A DNA stretch of 64,000 nucleotides from Hirudinaria manillensis (Eukaryota; Annelida; Clitellata; Hirudinida; Hirudinidae): the NCBI GenBank assembly GCA_034509925.1, contig CM067531.1, positions 4,682,001 to 4,746,000 on the forward strand, given 5' to 3'. Under the pieces are notes generated by a model that had not been told where the DNA came from, did not search any database, and worked only from the letters and a program-made list of their open reading frames with translations. Positions 46,101-57,845 of this stretch are shown here, piece after piece (position 1 is the first letter of the stretch; each line of letters begins with the position of its first letter). A program made the translations under genes and the position numbers.

Positions 46101-49100
46101 TGATCGCTTTCGGTACAGTCGAGCACACTGCTTCGGGTTCTGGTACGACTAACATCCGCATCGAGTTCCAGGTGCTTTCCAGAAAAGTTAGCAAAGGATG
46201 CACCGAAACATTTATTTCCAGCTGGAAGAATGCATTTAGAAGTCAGTTACGCCAGGACACGCGGGGAGAAGCAATTCGTAAAGAGTAAAGAGATTCGAGA
46301 TCATCGGGTCCAATAATAATTGGCCACAATTCTCACATCAAAGCGATAAGTTGTTCGGCAGAGGAGGCAGAGAAGTTTACAGGTCTGTCTAAGAGCGTCT
46401 GAATGCGAGATGGTGCCGATGTCTCTAATTAAAAAGCAACCTGTTCCACTCGCTCTTCCAGGATGATTTCTTCGCTGGAAAATGTTTCATTCGAACGCCA
46501 GGAGATTGTTTTCATTAGAAAGCGATTCTTCATCTAATGCGGTAATCATCGTCGCCATTATCTTCCTGCTCGATAGTCATTTATCGAAACACGCCCGCGG
46601 AACAACATTATCATCATCACCATCGTCATCGTCGTCGTAGTCAGCATCACTATCATCATCGTCACTGTGGACACATGGACAGGATCGAAAATTAGGGACG
46701 CACTTGATCTCTGCTCACCTCTCCACGTGACACATCAGTGACGTCACATCCTTTCCTTGACCTTCGTCCGCGGTCAGTTCTGGGGTCTTGTGCCAAGATC
46801 ATCACTCATGTCTCACTGTCTCCTGGGTTCATGTGTTGAACGACTGAACGTATTAAATAAACGACAGTGTCACCCTTGTCACCAACAATTTCCCGCCTGT
46901 CATTTTCCTTTCCTTCCCTCGCTCGACGAAGCTTCTGTCATCCCATTTTTTGTTCTGTCAATCTGTGTGGCAAAGAATGAATTTTCTTCTCTTTTTTTTG
47001 TGAAGATTCAGTTTAAATAAACTTATAAAATTTAATATTTAAGACCTTTTAATGTACCTATCAAGTCGTTGGTTATCTGTTTTATCGCCATCGTAATCGG
47101 TTTCACGAGTACGTATATTCTCAATATGTAGAATGATGTCGAGCGTGGATGGTACACGATACGTAGTGCGTATATGCACGAACGTATAAACAGAGACAAA
47201 GGGCATGAAGTAAATGATTGCAAGGTTGGTCGGATTCACTGGCAGATCCAAAGGGGGGTAGAACCTAGTGGGTAGGCAGATCTAAGGGGACAGCATATCA
47301 GACCTCTTGATGTAGAAAGTACCAAAATTTGTTCCTGGTGACCGAAGAGGCCCAAAAGAGATTCAATCCTTGAAGTTGAACTTGTATAACACGTCCATAG
47401 GCCTTCCCCAAGGTTCTGTCCCCTCCCTTTCCTTGAAAGTGTTTTAGATCCACCGAAACTGACTTCCCTGGCAATTAATCGAATTAAAATTAGTATTTAA
47501 ATACATTTAAATTAAATAGTAGGCAATATTTTGTTTAAGATTCGAAAGATTATTCTTTCCGTTGGAATGTATTTACTTTCAGTTCTGCAGTGTATAGCAT
47601 CTGTTGGCGGACTCCAGATTTCCTTGGAAGAGACTGGAATCAACTGCATTCCTTGTTTACTCAGCAGGTCATCCATCCGTTGTGCAACCTCACACTCCTG
47701 CTACTTGGCCGCAGGCGTTTTAGTCTCTTATCGACGTTTTGGCGGCAAAAATAAATAAACGATACCTAGCCGATGGAGTGTAACAAATAGAAGTACTGAA
47801 GTCTGACCAGATAGTCCGATATTTTATTAGGCGTGCTTCTTTCCAATGGGAACTTTAAATCGTAAACAATCAGGCCAATTAAGAGAGGTGTGCCTGAGTA
47901 AACATTTGTCTTGAACGTGTTTCAACTGACTTCTATTTTTAGTCCCACAGGGGATTGACAGGGCAATAATTGGGTTCCCCGTACTCTTGACAGCTGCCTC
48001 GTCTGGTTCCTCTGAACTTTTCAGGACTGAAAAGAGATTCTTAACTTTGCATTTCATTGACTCCATAAGCCTTGGAGATTGTTTTGCTTTGACAATGCAC
48101 TTTTAATTATATCTTTAATTATTGGAATTATAGAAAGAAAGGTCAAGATTGGTCCTTGAAATTCGCACTTCCTTGTATCTAGGATGTAGTTTTGTTGTTG
48201 ACGTTTGAAATCTTTCTTGCATAAATTCACTTTTAGGTTTTTATTACTTTTTTAAATCGTCGCATGGCAGCGTCTGTTTGAAAACTTTTTCCATGTCAAT
48301 CAACTTTATGTTGTGGTCCTGATGATAATATTTTTTTGTGTGTAAAATTCTTTTATAGAAAATTACTTTAATTTATTCACAAAATCGCTTTATAAAATCT
48401 GTCGCTTTTTATTTAGAAGTCAATTTAAAATATTACTTAATATATACAACATGTATGTCCTCAAATTAGACAAGTAATTTATAATCGTCAACTTGTTAAG
48501 TTTTTAATTAAAATCATAGCGATAGAACAACATTTGACTGATCAAAGTAATAACTGTGTTGCAAGTTTGATATTTAAAACAACAAATTGTGAAATTCGTA
48601 TTTCAAAGCATAAATAATTCCGATTTATCTTCTCCTTTCTGTTTTTTAAAACCGTCTTCATCAAACATTTGATTCACCATCAGCCAAAATTCCTCTATTT
48701 TAATCTAAAAGAATAGCAAGCAATGAATATTTATCTTAATTGTATTTTGACCTTTGCTTCACTTTGCACCATAAAACCTCTGAAGGAAGTCAGAATTTGA
48801 AGAAAGTGAATTCTTCCGAGATGAGGCGAATTCGAGTGCAATTGTGATGGAATACTTTTGAATCCCATTAACCTGCCCATTGAACTAACGAAGAACAGCA
48901 TAATGTCCGCCTTCACACGTTGCTCTTGATTTGGCCAAAATTTATTTCAAAACTCAGTCGAAATCATAAAAAAGCCATTAACTGTCTTCGATGGTGCTTG
49001 GAAACTTAACTTGGAATTTAAGATCGAAACTAGCAATTCCAAAGTAATAATTATTACTCTGATGGATATGGGGATATGGTTCAAATGTTCATCGGGATAC

Positions 49101-49841
49101 TTCTACCTGGTATCTGACATTAATCTAGGCTTAGAAATGTCTTTGTGAGTGGCTGTTCCCCCTAAATAGAACTGAAACGATGTCCCTAAATTTTACTGAC
49201 CAGAATAACAAAGTTAAATTTTTATTAGTTTAAGGTCTTCGTGTAACACAAGTTAATATTATAATTGACTTAAAATAAAGTTGTGCCAACTTTCTTTGTG
49301 AGTTTAACCCCTTCAATGAAGTTATTTTTCCACAATCCGTTTTCTTAGTCCTATGGACAATCTTTGATGTAGAAATTTTTTAAATTCGGTATTGGGTTTT
49401 ATACGAAGTTTTATAATGAAGTAACCCTAAAGTTCGCCGGAGCCAAAATGTTAAATGCCTTGAATATTAAATAGATTTAACTTTAATTAACAACAAAAGT
49501 TTATTGCAATAAAAGAAAATAGCCTAAAGAGTCTCCTAGTTCATAGTATATTGGCTTAATTAACTTAAATAATTCTGTGTCGACTTCTGTGAAATTTTAT
49601 AAATCAGTGTAAATTAAAGGCTAAAAATTCTCAACTAGAGAGAATGAGCATTAACACATTTGAAAGAATTAAAATCTTTTTCTTAATGTTTTATTGAAGA
49701 TATTTATACTACTTAATTGATTAAAATACATTTTATCAATTTAATTTTCAAGAAAAAAAATAGTAAGAACTTCGATGCCATTTCTTCTATTTGTTGTGAG
49801 GAGTCCGCAGTCGTTTTGTATCACGGTAGCGATAAGCTGCT
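43140..49841. other. Upstream region of the LIM-homeobox gene and spacer to atlastin
   Basis: No gene was recognised. A minisatellite lies at 43252-43362. CAT arrays occur at about 43515-43650 and 46600-46660, a GAT array at about 45325-45400. A GC-richer patch at about 45530-46290 is open on both strands. Full CRE palindromes TGACGTCA occur here (for example near 46739). The region probably carries regulatory DNA for the developmental gene. Confidence 0.45.
43252..43362 (+). repeat. Minisatellite just upstream of the LIM-homeobox ATG
   Basis: Units built from ATGCAATGAAAATGT and ATGCAATGATAATGC alternate to form a higher-order repeat of about 30 bp, nearly four copies. It starts about 110 bp upstream of the LIM-homeobox start codon. 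Confidence 0.8.
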
Positions 49842-52832
49842 ATGTCTACCCCAATTAGCTCTGGACGGAGCGTTTCTCACGGTTCGCCAGGTATTTACAT
49901 TTTATTTTGTAACTGACAAAGGTTGCAAACCAATATATCACTGTACTTAATCCATCCTGACAATGCATTTACCTTGTCAAATGATCAGTTCCACATTTGT
50001 ATTGGATGTGATGCATTGTTTTCAAGTTTCCGCAAAAGGGACAAAATTGAGTGGGCACCCCGTTCAAGTTGTTGTCGCTAAAGATGACCAATCGTTTGAA
50101 CTCGCTGAAGAGGAGCTGGCCAGCATATTGTTGCATCCTAATGTCAGGGATAAAAAAGTCGTCGTGCTTTCCATCGCGGGAGCCTTTAGGAAAGGAAAAT
50201 CATTTTTATTAGACTTTTGCCTTCGATACTTAAATGCACAGGTATTGCATTCTTTTAATGTTTTCTTGTACTAGACTGTATTAGATGCATTCAAAGTTAA
50301 TAGATTCATTGCATTAGTGCATTTGTTGATGAGATGTAAAGGTTTGAATTCTTCGTGATAGAATTCTCCTGATTGGTTAGGGGACGATGACTCCCCTCTC
50401 GAAGGATTTCCGTGGAGAGGCGAATCAGATGGATGTACCTCAGGAATTTTGCTCTGGAGTGAGCCATTCATCACAACTCTCTCAAAAACTGGTGAAGAGG
50501 TTATAGCATTTAATCGTCATGGAAATCATCTTGAATTTTTTTTTTCCTATCTCGATCCTCAATCTCTTCAGGTTGCCATACTCCTGATGGATACCCAGGG
50601 ATCGTTCGATACCGAATCCACGATTAAAAACTGCGCCACCATTTTTGCACTCAGTCAGTTGCTTAGTTCTGTGCAAGTTTTCAACATCGCTTTGAACATA
50701 CAAGAAGACAATCTGCAACATTTGCAAGTACGGATTTAATGTCAATGGCCTCCTGCTTTTATAAGGATATTTTTATAAGAATATTTTTTTCTAGTTGTTT
50801 ACTGAATTTGGTCGACTTTCCATGGATGAAACAAATACTATTCCTTTCCAAGTAAGATGCAAGTTCCATTTATTGGATGAAATTGTTTTCTAGCTATATC
50901 TTATTTAACGTAATCAATAAATAAAAATTTAAAAACTTTAAATAAAAAATCGTCTGCTCGATCCAGGATTTGTATTTCTTGGTCCGCGACTGGCAATATC
51001 CGTACGAGCATCCTTACGGAGAACTCGGCGGACAGGAATTGATCGACAAAAGACTGAGGGTACGAACGAGACTTTAAAATGATTGACTAGCCAAAGCAAG
51101 GAAGTTATCATTTTACATTATTGTCTTTTTAGATTGTTGATGGCCAACACTCAGAGCTGGAAAAGTTGAGGAAGCACATAAGGTCGTGTTTTCGAAAAAT
51201 CGGGTGCTACCTCATGCCCCATCCTGGTCTCAAGGTTGCTACCAACCCCTACTTTGATGGCAGACTAACTGGTAATTATGTTTATGACATCTCAACAAAA
51301 TTATTTTTTTATAAAATCACTCACTCTGCCAGTACTATTGCTCTGATTGTGTGCCTGTGCAGTGGAATGTGATATTTTTAAAGCAGTTTGTGCTGCAGAA
51401 AAACTATTTAAGTTGCTTCTTCCTGGCGACTTCGTTTGAGATTTATTAGTTTTGATTGCTTAACTATTTAAATTGAGCATGAGTTGCTGATATCATTGTT
51501 TGGCTGCTTTGTTGTCATATGTTTTGTTGGTCACTGGGATCAGTTAAAGTAAACAATGACATCAGAAAATATGGTAATTAAAGAATGTCACGACTTGTCA
51601 TATTTTATTAAATTGATGGATATTTTATTAAATTGTTTCACAAATTCATCTCAAACTCCATGTTTTTCTGTTTCTGCAGATGTAAACACAGATTTGCCTC
51701 AAACTCAATGTTGTTGTTTTTTCTGCAGATGTAACAGAAGACTTCAAACAACACCTCAGGAAACTGGTTCCTCTTTTGTTGTCGAAGGAAAATTTGGTCA
51801 TTAAAGAAATAAATGGCACCAAAATTACCTGTAGAGAACTTTACGAATATTTTAAGGTATTTTAATAGTTACGTTATCATTTTGATGTTATGATACTTAT
51901 AATTATTTAATTATTTTGTCAGTGATAAAACGCATTCATCATGCAGAGCATTATACTTTCAGGCATACACTAAAATTTATCAGAGCGATCAAGTACCAAA
52001 GCCAAAGACTATGCTTCTGGTGAGTGAATGGTTAACTGTTTACCATGTTTGTGATGATACATGAGCACGATCTCCCAGGCCACTGCAGAGGCCAACAATC
52101 TGAGTGCCGTCTCGAGTTCCATGGAGTTTTACACCAGGGAGATGGACCAAGTAAGTCGTTCGTGTTTGCATCTCGATCTTCCTCGGGGTACCGTCGAGCC
52201 TGAGATTTGCAATTTATTTTGTCCAGATATGCGGTGCAGACGGTCCCTACGTTAGCCAAGAGCTGTTGTTGAGTCAGCACGTCCGATTCAGGGAGGGTGC
52301 GATGAAGATGTTCGACTCGTACAAAAAGATGGGGGGCGAGGGGTTCAGCGAAACGTTCAGGTCGAGGTTGGAAGAAGACATTACAAAGAAATACGACCTC
52401 CTCGTCAAACAGAACGAGTCCAAAAATCTGTTTGCTGCGGCCAAAACTCCTGCGGTGTTGTTTTGCGTCATCGTGGCATTTTATTTCGTTGCCGGAGTCT
52501 TTGCGGTCTTGGGGATGACGTCGTTGGCGAATCTCTCGAACCTGATGATGATGATTCTCATGTCACTCCTCGGCCTGTGGACGTATTCCCGATACACGGG
52601 CAACTTGACGGAGTGCGAGGAGTGCATAGACGTCGTAGCGTCGAACCTCTGGGAAAACGTGAGTAAACTTTCACCCATTCTTTGAAAATATACTTAACTT
52701 TACCTTCGTGAGATAATTATTTGCTTTGTCAAACAGTTCATTGGACCTCATTGGAAACAGCTGATGCAAGGTGGTACTGCAAAACTAGTGGAGCATTCTC
52801 TCAGTAACAACTTCAACAAAAAAATCAGTTGA
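49842..52832 (+). CDS. atl: Atlastin, ER-shaping dynamin-like GTPase
   Basis: Twelve exons: 49842-49890, 50027-50241, 50362-50499, 50572-50727, 50795-50851, 50967-51059, 51133-51271, 51729-51856, 51963-52019, 52079-52150, 52227-52658, 52737-52832. All phases agree; 543 residues, close to fly atlastin. GTPase motifs are present: P-loop GAFRKGKS (68-75), LLMDTQG (139-144) and the RD motif in VRDW (211-214). Other family blocks include [26 protein letters not shown] and [12 protein letters not shown] three-helix middle domain follows, with [15 protein letters not shown] before two adjacent membrane hairpins (about 443-492) and a short cytosolic tail. Atlastins fuse ER tubules by GTP-driven dimerisation. 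Exon 8 has a duplicated 3' splice site upstream, and intron 3 (72 bases) is open in frame. Confidence 0.95.
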
Positions 52833-54025
52833 TGAAGTTCTTTCTCACGTCATGATGTTTTATCGTTCAATCTGTTTATTATAAATCAAAAGCTAACGTC
52901 ACGAGATTTTTGCTTACTCTCACCCATCCTATTTGGTTCCCAGTACCTGGTTCTGATTGCAATAATCAATTTCATCCTACTTGATTTGTTTTGAATTATT
53001 TGTGCCTTTGGTGAACACCAATAGATTCTCCCATAACTTTTGTTTATCTTTAATTATCCTCTTTGGGCGTCTATTCAACTGATCAAAGAAGGCCATTGCT
53101 AATTAACTTAATTAATATGATTTAGCTGTGCCCCTGCACATGATGTCTATGTTGTCATGCTGGCTGACGAGAGATCTCTAAGGTAATAGAATCAAAATGT
53201 CAGTACTTCTGGCCAACATCCATTGATGGTTATGGAGCAGCAGCATCAAACTTCTGGAAAAGCATTCATCAGAGCCACCAACAGAGGTTTGAGACTCCAA
53301 ATGTAATTTCTCCACAAAGGAAGTTGAAAAGCCACGATGATATAAGCACGTACTAGAACTAATTGAGGTGTTCTATTAAGTTAGTGCGAGAAGTATCTAC
53401 GATAGAGATGTCTATGCAATAGTAAGTGGCATTCCCCAGGTTTTTGTGATTGTGTCATTTGCATATCTAATTGTCAGTACTAATTACAATATGCCTAGGA
53501 TGGGCCTAAAAAAAACTTGTGATTGTTGTGTTTGCATATCTAATTGCAATATTTTAATCATAATATGTCTAGGATAAGCCTACAAAATTTTTAAGACCCC
53601 TGGCAGTTGCACCCCAGCTACCCTTGGTTGTGGCATGAAAAATTTTTAGCCCGCCTGAGAAAGGCTCGTATGGAAAAGCATCCTTAGATAATGTGGCAAA
53701 ACACTAAAACAACATAGCATAGTTTGTCTCAAAGACGTTTCATTTAACAAATGCAAACAGGCCAATGATACAAAATGCGCTCGTCACGATGCATGACCTA
53801 TCAAAATTCGCTTACAAATTAGCCATTAGAAACGACATGGATAATGACCTATATCAGTTATTCAAGTTTCATTTAGAACATTAAAAGATACGATTATTTT
53901 TGGTTTAGATTTTCGTTAGTGTTTCTAGCACGCTTTATACCCAAGTCGTGAAATTCTGAGATGACGTTTCGTTCAAATTATTGATTTTATCTGAAATTTT
54001 ATTCAAAAACTGTCACTTCTTTGTT
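52833..54025. other. Intergenic region between convergent atlastin and PP5 genes
   Basis: No gene was recognised. The right end holds GAATAAAA on the minus strand at about 53997-54004, a good polyadenylation signal for the phosphatase gene. The remainder is unstructured, moderately AT-rich sequence containing a locally repeated TTGTGATTGTG.TTTGCATATCTAATTG phrase at about 53445-53475 and 53518-53548. Confidence 0.5.
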
Positions 54026-56832
54026 CTACATGAAGAGAGTTGATAGGGAGTTGGCATATGCCATGGGTTTAATATTGGGATGAGGCTGAAAAACACATTT
54101 TCATTGTTAAATCAATCAAAATAAATCCCAAACAATTGAAAATTGTTGAATGTCTCACCACAGCATCATATGACGTAAACTTCGGGGTCAGGTCACCGCC
54201 TCTGACGGTCAGGAAAGCACCTTTATTTCCCATCATGTCGCTAAAATGTCAAACTCTACAATCAGAATTGTTTCTTCGTAATTTGGTGATAAATTAAAAT
54301 TTCAAACCAGTAGTTAGGAGCTGAGAAGACTGTGATACATTTTCCATTGTGAGCCACTTCATAACCCTGCTGTTTGACTTCATGACTTCTAATGATGTAA
54401 TCAAGGCCATTCTTGTCTAGGAAATTCTTGGTAACATCTGGTCCAAATTGAATACCAACTCCTCTTTTGCTAGGTGATCTCCCAAGTTGAGGCTGAGGAT
54501 CAGACCAAAGGAGTTCACACATGAGACCTTTTAACAAAAAGAAATTATAAATTGATGGTCAAGAACCAATCAACTAATTCCATGGCTCCTATACCTGAGT
54601 CAGGTGGTTGCCTGTTCCTATCAATTTTCCTAATATCATCCAATGTGACATCATCACTGGAGAACAATCCTCCGTGCATAACCTGGAAATTTGGCAAAAT
54701 TCAAAGAATTAATCGGACAATATCAAGATATGCACAAAAACGTACCAAGATCTTTTTGTTTATGCAATGTGACAGTGGGAGTAAGTTGTATACTTCAGTG
54801 AACAGCTCAGACATTTGGGATGAGTACCTGAGAGTGAGAAGAGCAATTAGTACAATGACTGGGACAGAGACAAGAAATGGCCATTACTTTAGCTTCACCT
54901 CTCCTTCAAACCCATACATTTGATTCATGGTTTCGCTTTCGTGATTACCTGGATAAATTTATCGGCTGCATTCCAAGATTCGGAAAATTTCATCGCAACC
55001 CACCTCTGGACATGAAGAAATGATTCGGATATAACAACTTGTGAGTCAAAAGAGTAAAAATGCATTCCACTGAGAATGAACCTCTGTCCACAAAATCACC
55101 ATTGAAGAGCTTATGGATGGGTTAAGACTTATAACAGAATCAAACCTCAAGAATTTTGTTCATTGCAAAACCTATTCTATTGTAATAAAATGATTAAATC
55201 AGGTGATAAAGGATACATAAGGATTTTCTGTGGAAGGTACTCCATTCAAATCAAAGATATTCATCAAATCATAAAACTGTCCATGGACATCTCCACAAAC
55301 TGTGAACTTTTTGTCCTGCATTCATCAAAAATGTTTTTTAAAAAATGCTTCGATCAAACATTCACCAAACCCAGTCACCTTCTCAACAGTTATATCAACC
55401 AAGGAACATTGCTGTGAAAAATAGGTTTTTGCATCTAATAGAATCTGGAATCAAAAGCAATGTTAGTGGAAGCTGAACGTCAGGGTCAAAGCGACGTGAT
55501 TTTGAGTACCTTATAAGCGTATCTCTTATGCAGTTTCTTTTGAGCCTTGAAAGCTGCCATTAACTCTGTTGCAAACCTGACACTAACTCTGTCTCCATCA
55601 TCCATTCTTGGACCATCATATTCAGATTCCACAGCTGAAACAGATGTCAAACACAAAGCTCAGCAATAGCCAGGAGGTTCCTCAAATTATTTTTCATCCA
55701 ATTTTGTCAGCCAAATTGTTAAAGTTCCTCCATTCGGCAGTAATGACAACAATTGTTAAGCATTACGCTAGCAATCAGGCCTGCACCACCAGGGTGTGAC
55801 CCACACAAACGGCAGATCGACTAGGAATCACACCGACATTGGATATGTAAGGTGCTCTAAAGATGGGCTTATTGCAATTATTTGAAATTCATTTTCTTGT
55901 CTGTCCATTTACCTACCCATAGTGGAGATGTCTATTTGGTCTGCTGTAGACTTTTTCTTATCCTCAACAGAGATAGCTTTTTCAAAAGCTATCCTAGTAA
56001 CAATTTTGTTGCAGTCAGTATACTTGAGTCTTGCATCTTTGTCTTTTGGGTGACTTTTCATAACAGCTTCAAAGTCTTTAAGAGCCAACTTGAATTTACC
56101 AAGTGCCATGTTGGCAGTGGCCCTTCTGTAGTAAGCCTGTGAACAGTGTGTAAATTACCAACTATGACCTGCACATTAACATTCCAGACTCACTTTGACA
56201 TATGTTGGATCAAGTTTTATAGCTTGATCAGCATCTGATAATGCATAGCCATAACATTCTGTTTTTATGTATGCAAAACTTCTGTTTCCATAATACAAGG
56301 CAACAAATGGGTTCAAGTTTATGGCTTCTGTGTATAAGGCAATTGATTTCTCATATTCTTGCTCTACAATTATGGTTCACTTTTTAAATTTCATAGGAAT
56401 TTAAGAATTCATATTATATTAACTCCTTTCAATTATCTAAAATTATCTTAAATAATCTAAACGATCTCTACACAGGTCCCGCCGATAATTATTTCAGCGA
56501 ATCATTACAAAGCAGATATGAATATAAGGACTTACCGCAGAAACAAACTAATAATGATTGTGTCTAGTAAACCGAAAAACCATATTATTTACTATTATGG
56601 TTCTGGTAAAGCCAAGAACCATATATTAAGCATAAAACCGGCGATGGTGATGAGAGCGATAATAAGGAAACTCCTGAAACCTACTCTTGAAACACTCGTT
56701 GGCTTTTTCCTTAAAATTATCAGCCTCTTTTTTGTTCTCGTCAGTCAGTTCATTCAAAGAAAGTCCCCTAAAAGTGGTCTCATTAGCAAAATTCTGGTCC
56801 TGTTGATTCAGAACTCCAGCTGCAGCCATCAC
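54026..56832 (-). CDS. PPP5C: Serine/threonine protein phosphatase 5
   Basis: Thirteen exons read 5' to 3' at 56685-56832, 56194-56363, 55917-56136, 55510-55634, 55379-55444, 55217-55315, 55004-55109, 54888-54948, 54746-54827, 54595-54682, 54308-54527, 54159-54240, 54026-54085. The joined frame gives 508 residues against about 499 in human PP5. Residues about 35-145 form three TPRs ([48 protein letters not shown]) that bind the Hsp90 C-terminus. The PPP catalytic domain has GDVHG (251-255), GDFVDRG (280-286), GNHE (312-315), HGG (362-364) and RSHE, all metal or phosphate ligands. The C-terminus ends [19 protein letters not shown], matching the autoinhibitory helix. The phosphatase acts on kinases and steroid-receptor complexes. 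A SINE-like repeat lies in intron 3. Confidence 0.96.
55725..55880 (+). repeat. SINE-like dispersed repeat, copy 1
   Basis: It lies in PP5 intron 3. It shares a tail with the copy near 62.9 kb: CACAAA(C/T)GG(C/T)AGATC(G/A)ACTAGGAA, then AAGGT(G/A)CTCTAAA and TGCAATT. Upstream is a degenerate tRNA-like head with GCTAGCAATCAGGCCTGCACC. It is diverged and carries no obvious target duplication. Confidence 0.5.
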
Positions 56833-57845
56833 AATCGCTATAGAACTCCGAATAACTAGCGCCAGAAGGAAGCCAGTTGTTTACAGTTGTGACGGTTTAA
56901 TCCAATACCTCTTTTAAGCGCTTTTAATTTGTGATTATTTTATTCTAACCCTTTAAGTTTTTTGTTGGTGATAAATTAAAGGTATTTAACAAATTTAGTT
57001 CTCATAAGTTGTGATATATTAAAAGCTACCACAATGCCAGAATTTTTAAATTGATCAAGGTGGGGGGATGAATTTTTACGCATACATATATGGTGATGAT
57101 GATGACCTTTTTTGCAATATAAAACAAACTCATTCGTCATTATACTGTTCACCCTGGCATTTGTGGCTATATACCCATAATGTTGATCCATCTACACTAG
57201 AGACCTGCACAGGTCGAATTTTTTTGCCCAAGCCCGGCCCGGTCCGCTTGAAACATGTATCCCGTGGAAGATTTTGAAGTTGTCAATTTCTGAGATTTCT
57301 AAGAGCTTGAATCGTCATATAAAGGTTATTAATGATCTTTAAAATAAAATATCCAAATCTGGGCACATAATGGTCTACCGAAGCCCTCTTTGAAGTGTTG
57401 AATGACGGCCCTGCCCGCGCACATATATTTCTGAATCATTGTCATTAACACTAATTGAACAGGCCGTGGCGTCATCTCAGTCTTTTCCAGGAAAAGCATG
57501 GGATTGGCAAAGTAATGACCCTTTTTGCTTTTCATCAATAGCTAGGGGGTACCAGTCATTCAGGAACATAGCCAGTCGTTGCCCCAGCTGGTGTCCCCAA
57601 AAATCGCGTCCTTAGAAGGTAATGTTATCGGTGTTGTGAAAAATAATGTTCATAGAAAAAGCAATGGTTCCGCTAATTGATTATACCATTTTGTAAACAT
57701 GTTTATACAGTGTGTCACAAGTTCATCAATTTCTGGCGCGTTTCGGGAGTTTTGCCATCCGCGGTTTGCGTTAGTGGTCCATAGTGGCTCTCTGCGATAT
57801 ATAATTAATTAAAAGGATTTCGCAAATCGAATTGACCACAAACTG
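56833..57845. other. Intergenic region between divergent PP5 and SGSH genes
   Basis: It should contain both promoters. No TATA box was picked out. A short G/C-rich run (AAGCCCGGCCCGGTCCGC) lies at about 57230-57248. No coding exon was recognised in either direction. Confidence 0.45.

Noticed and set aside
47827-48066. 79-codon minus-strand frame with a mixed composition
   Set aside because: No recognisable domain and no neighbouring exons in phase; too short to call.
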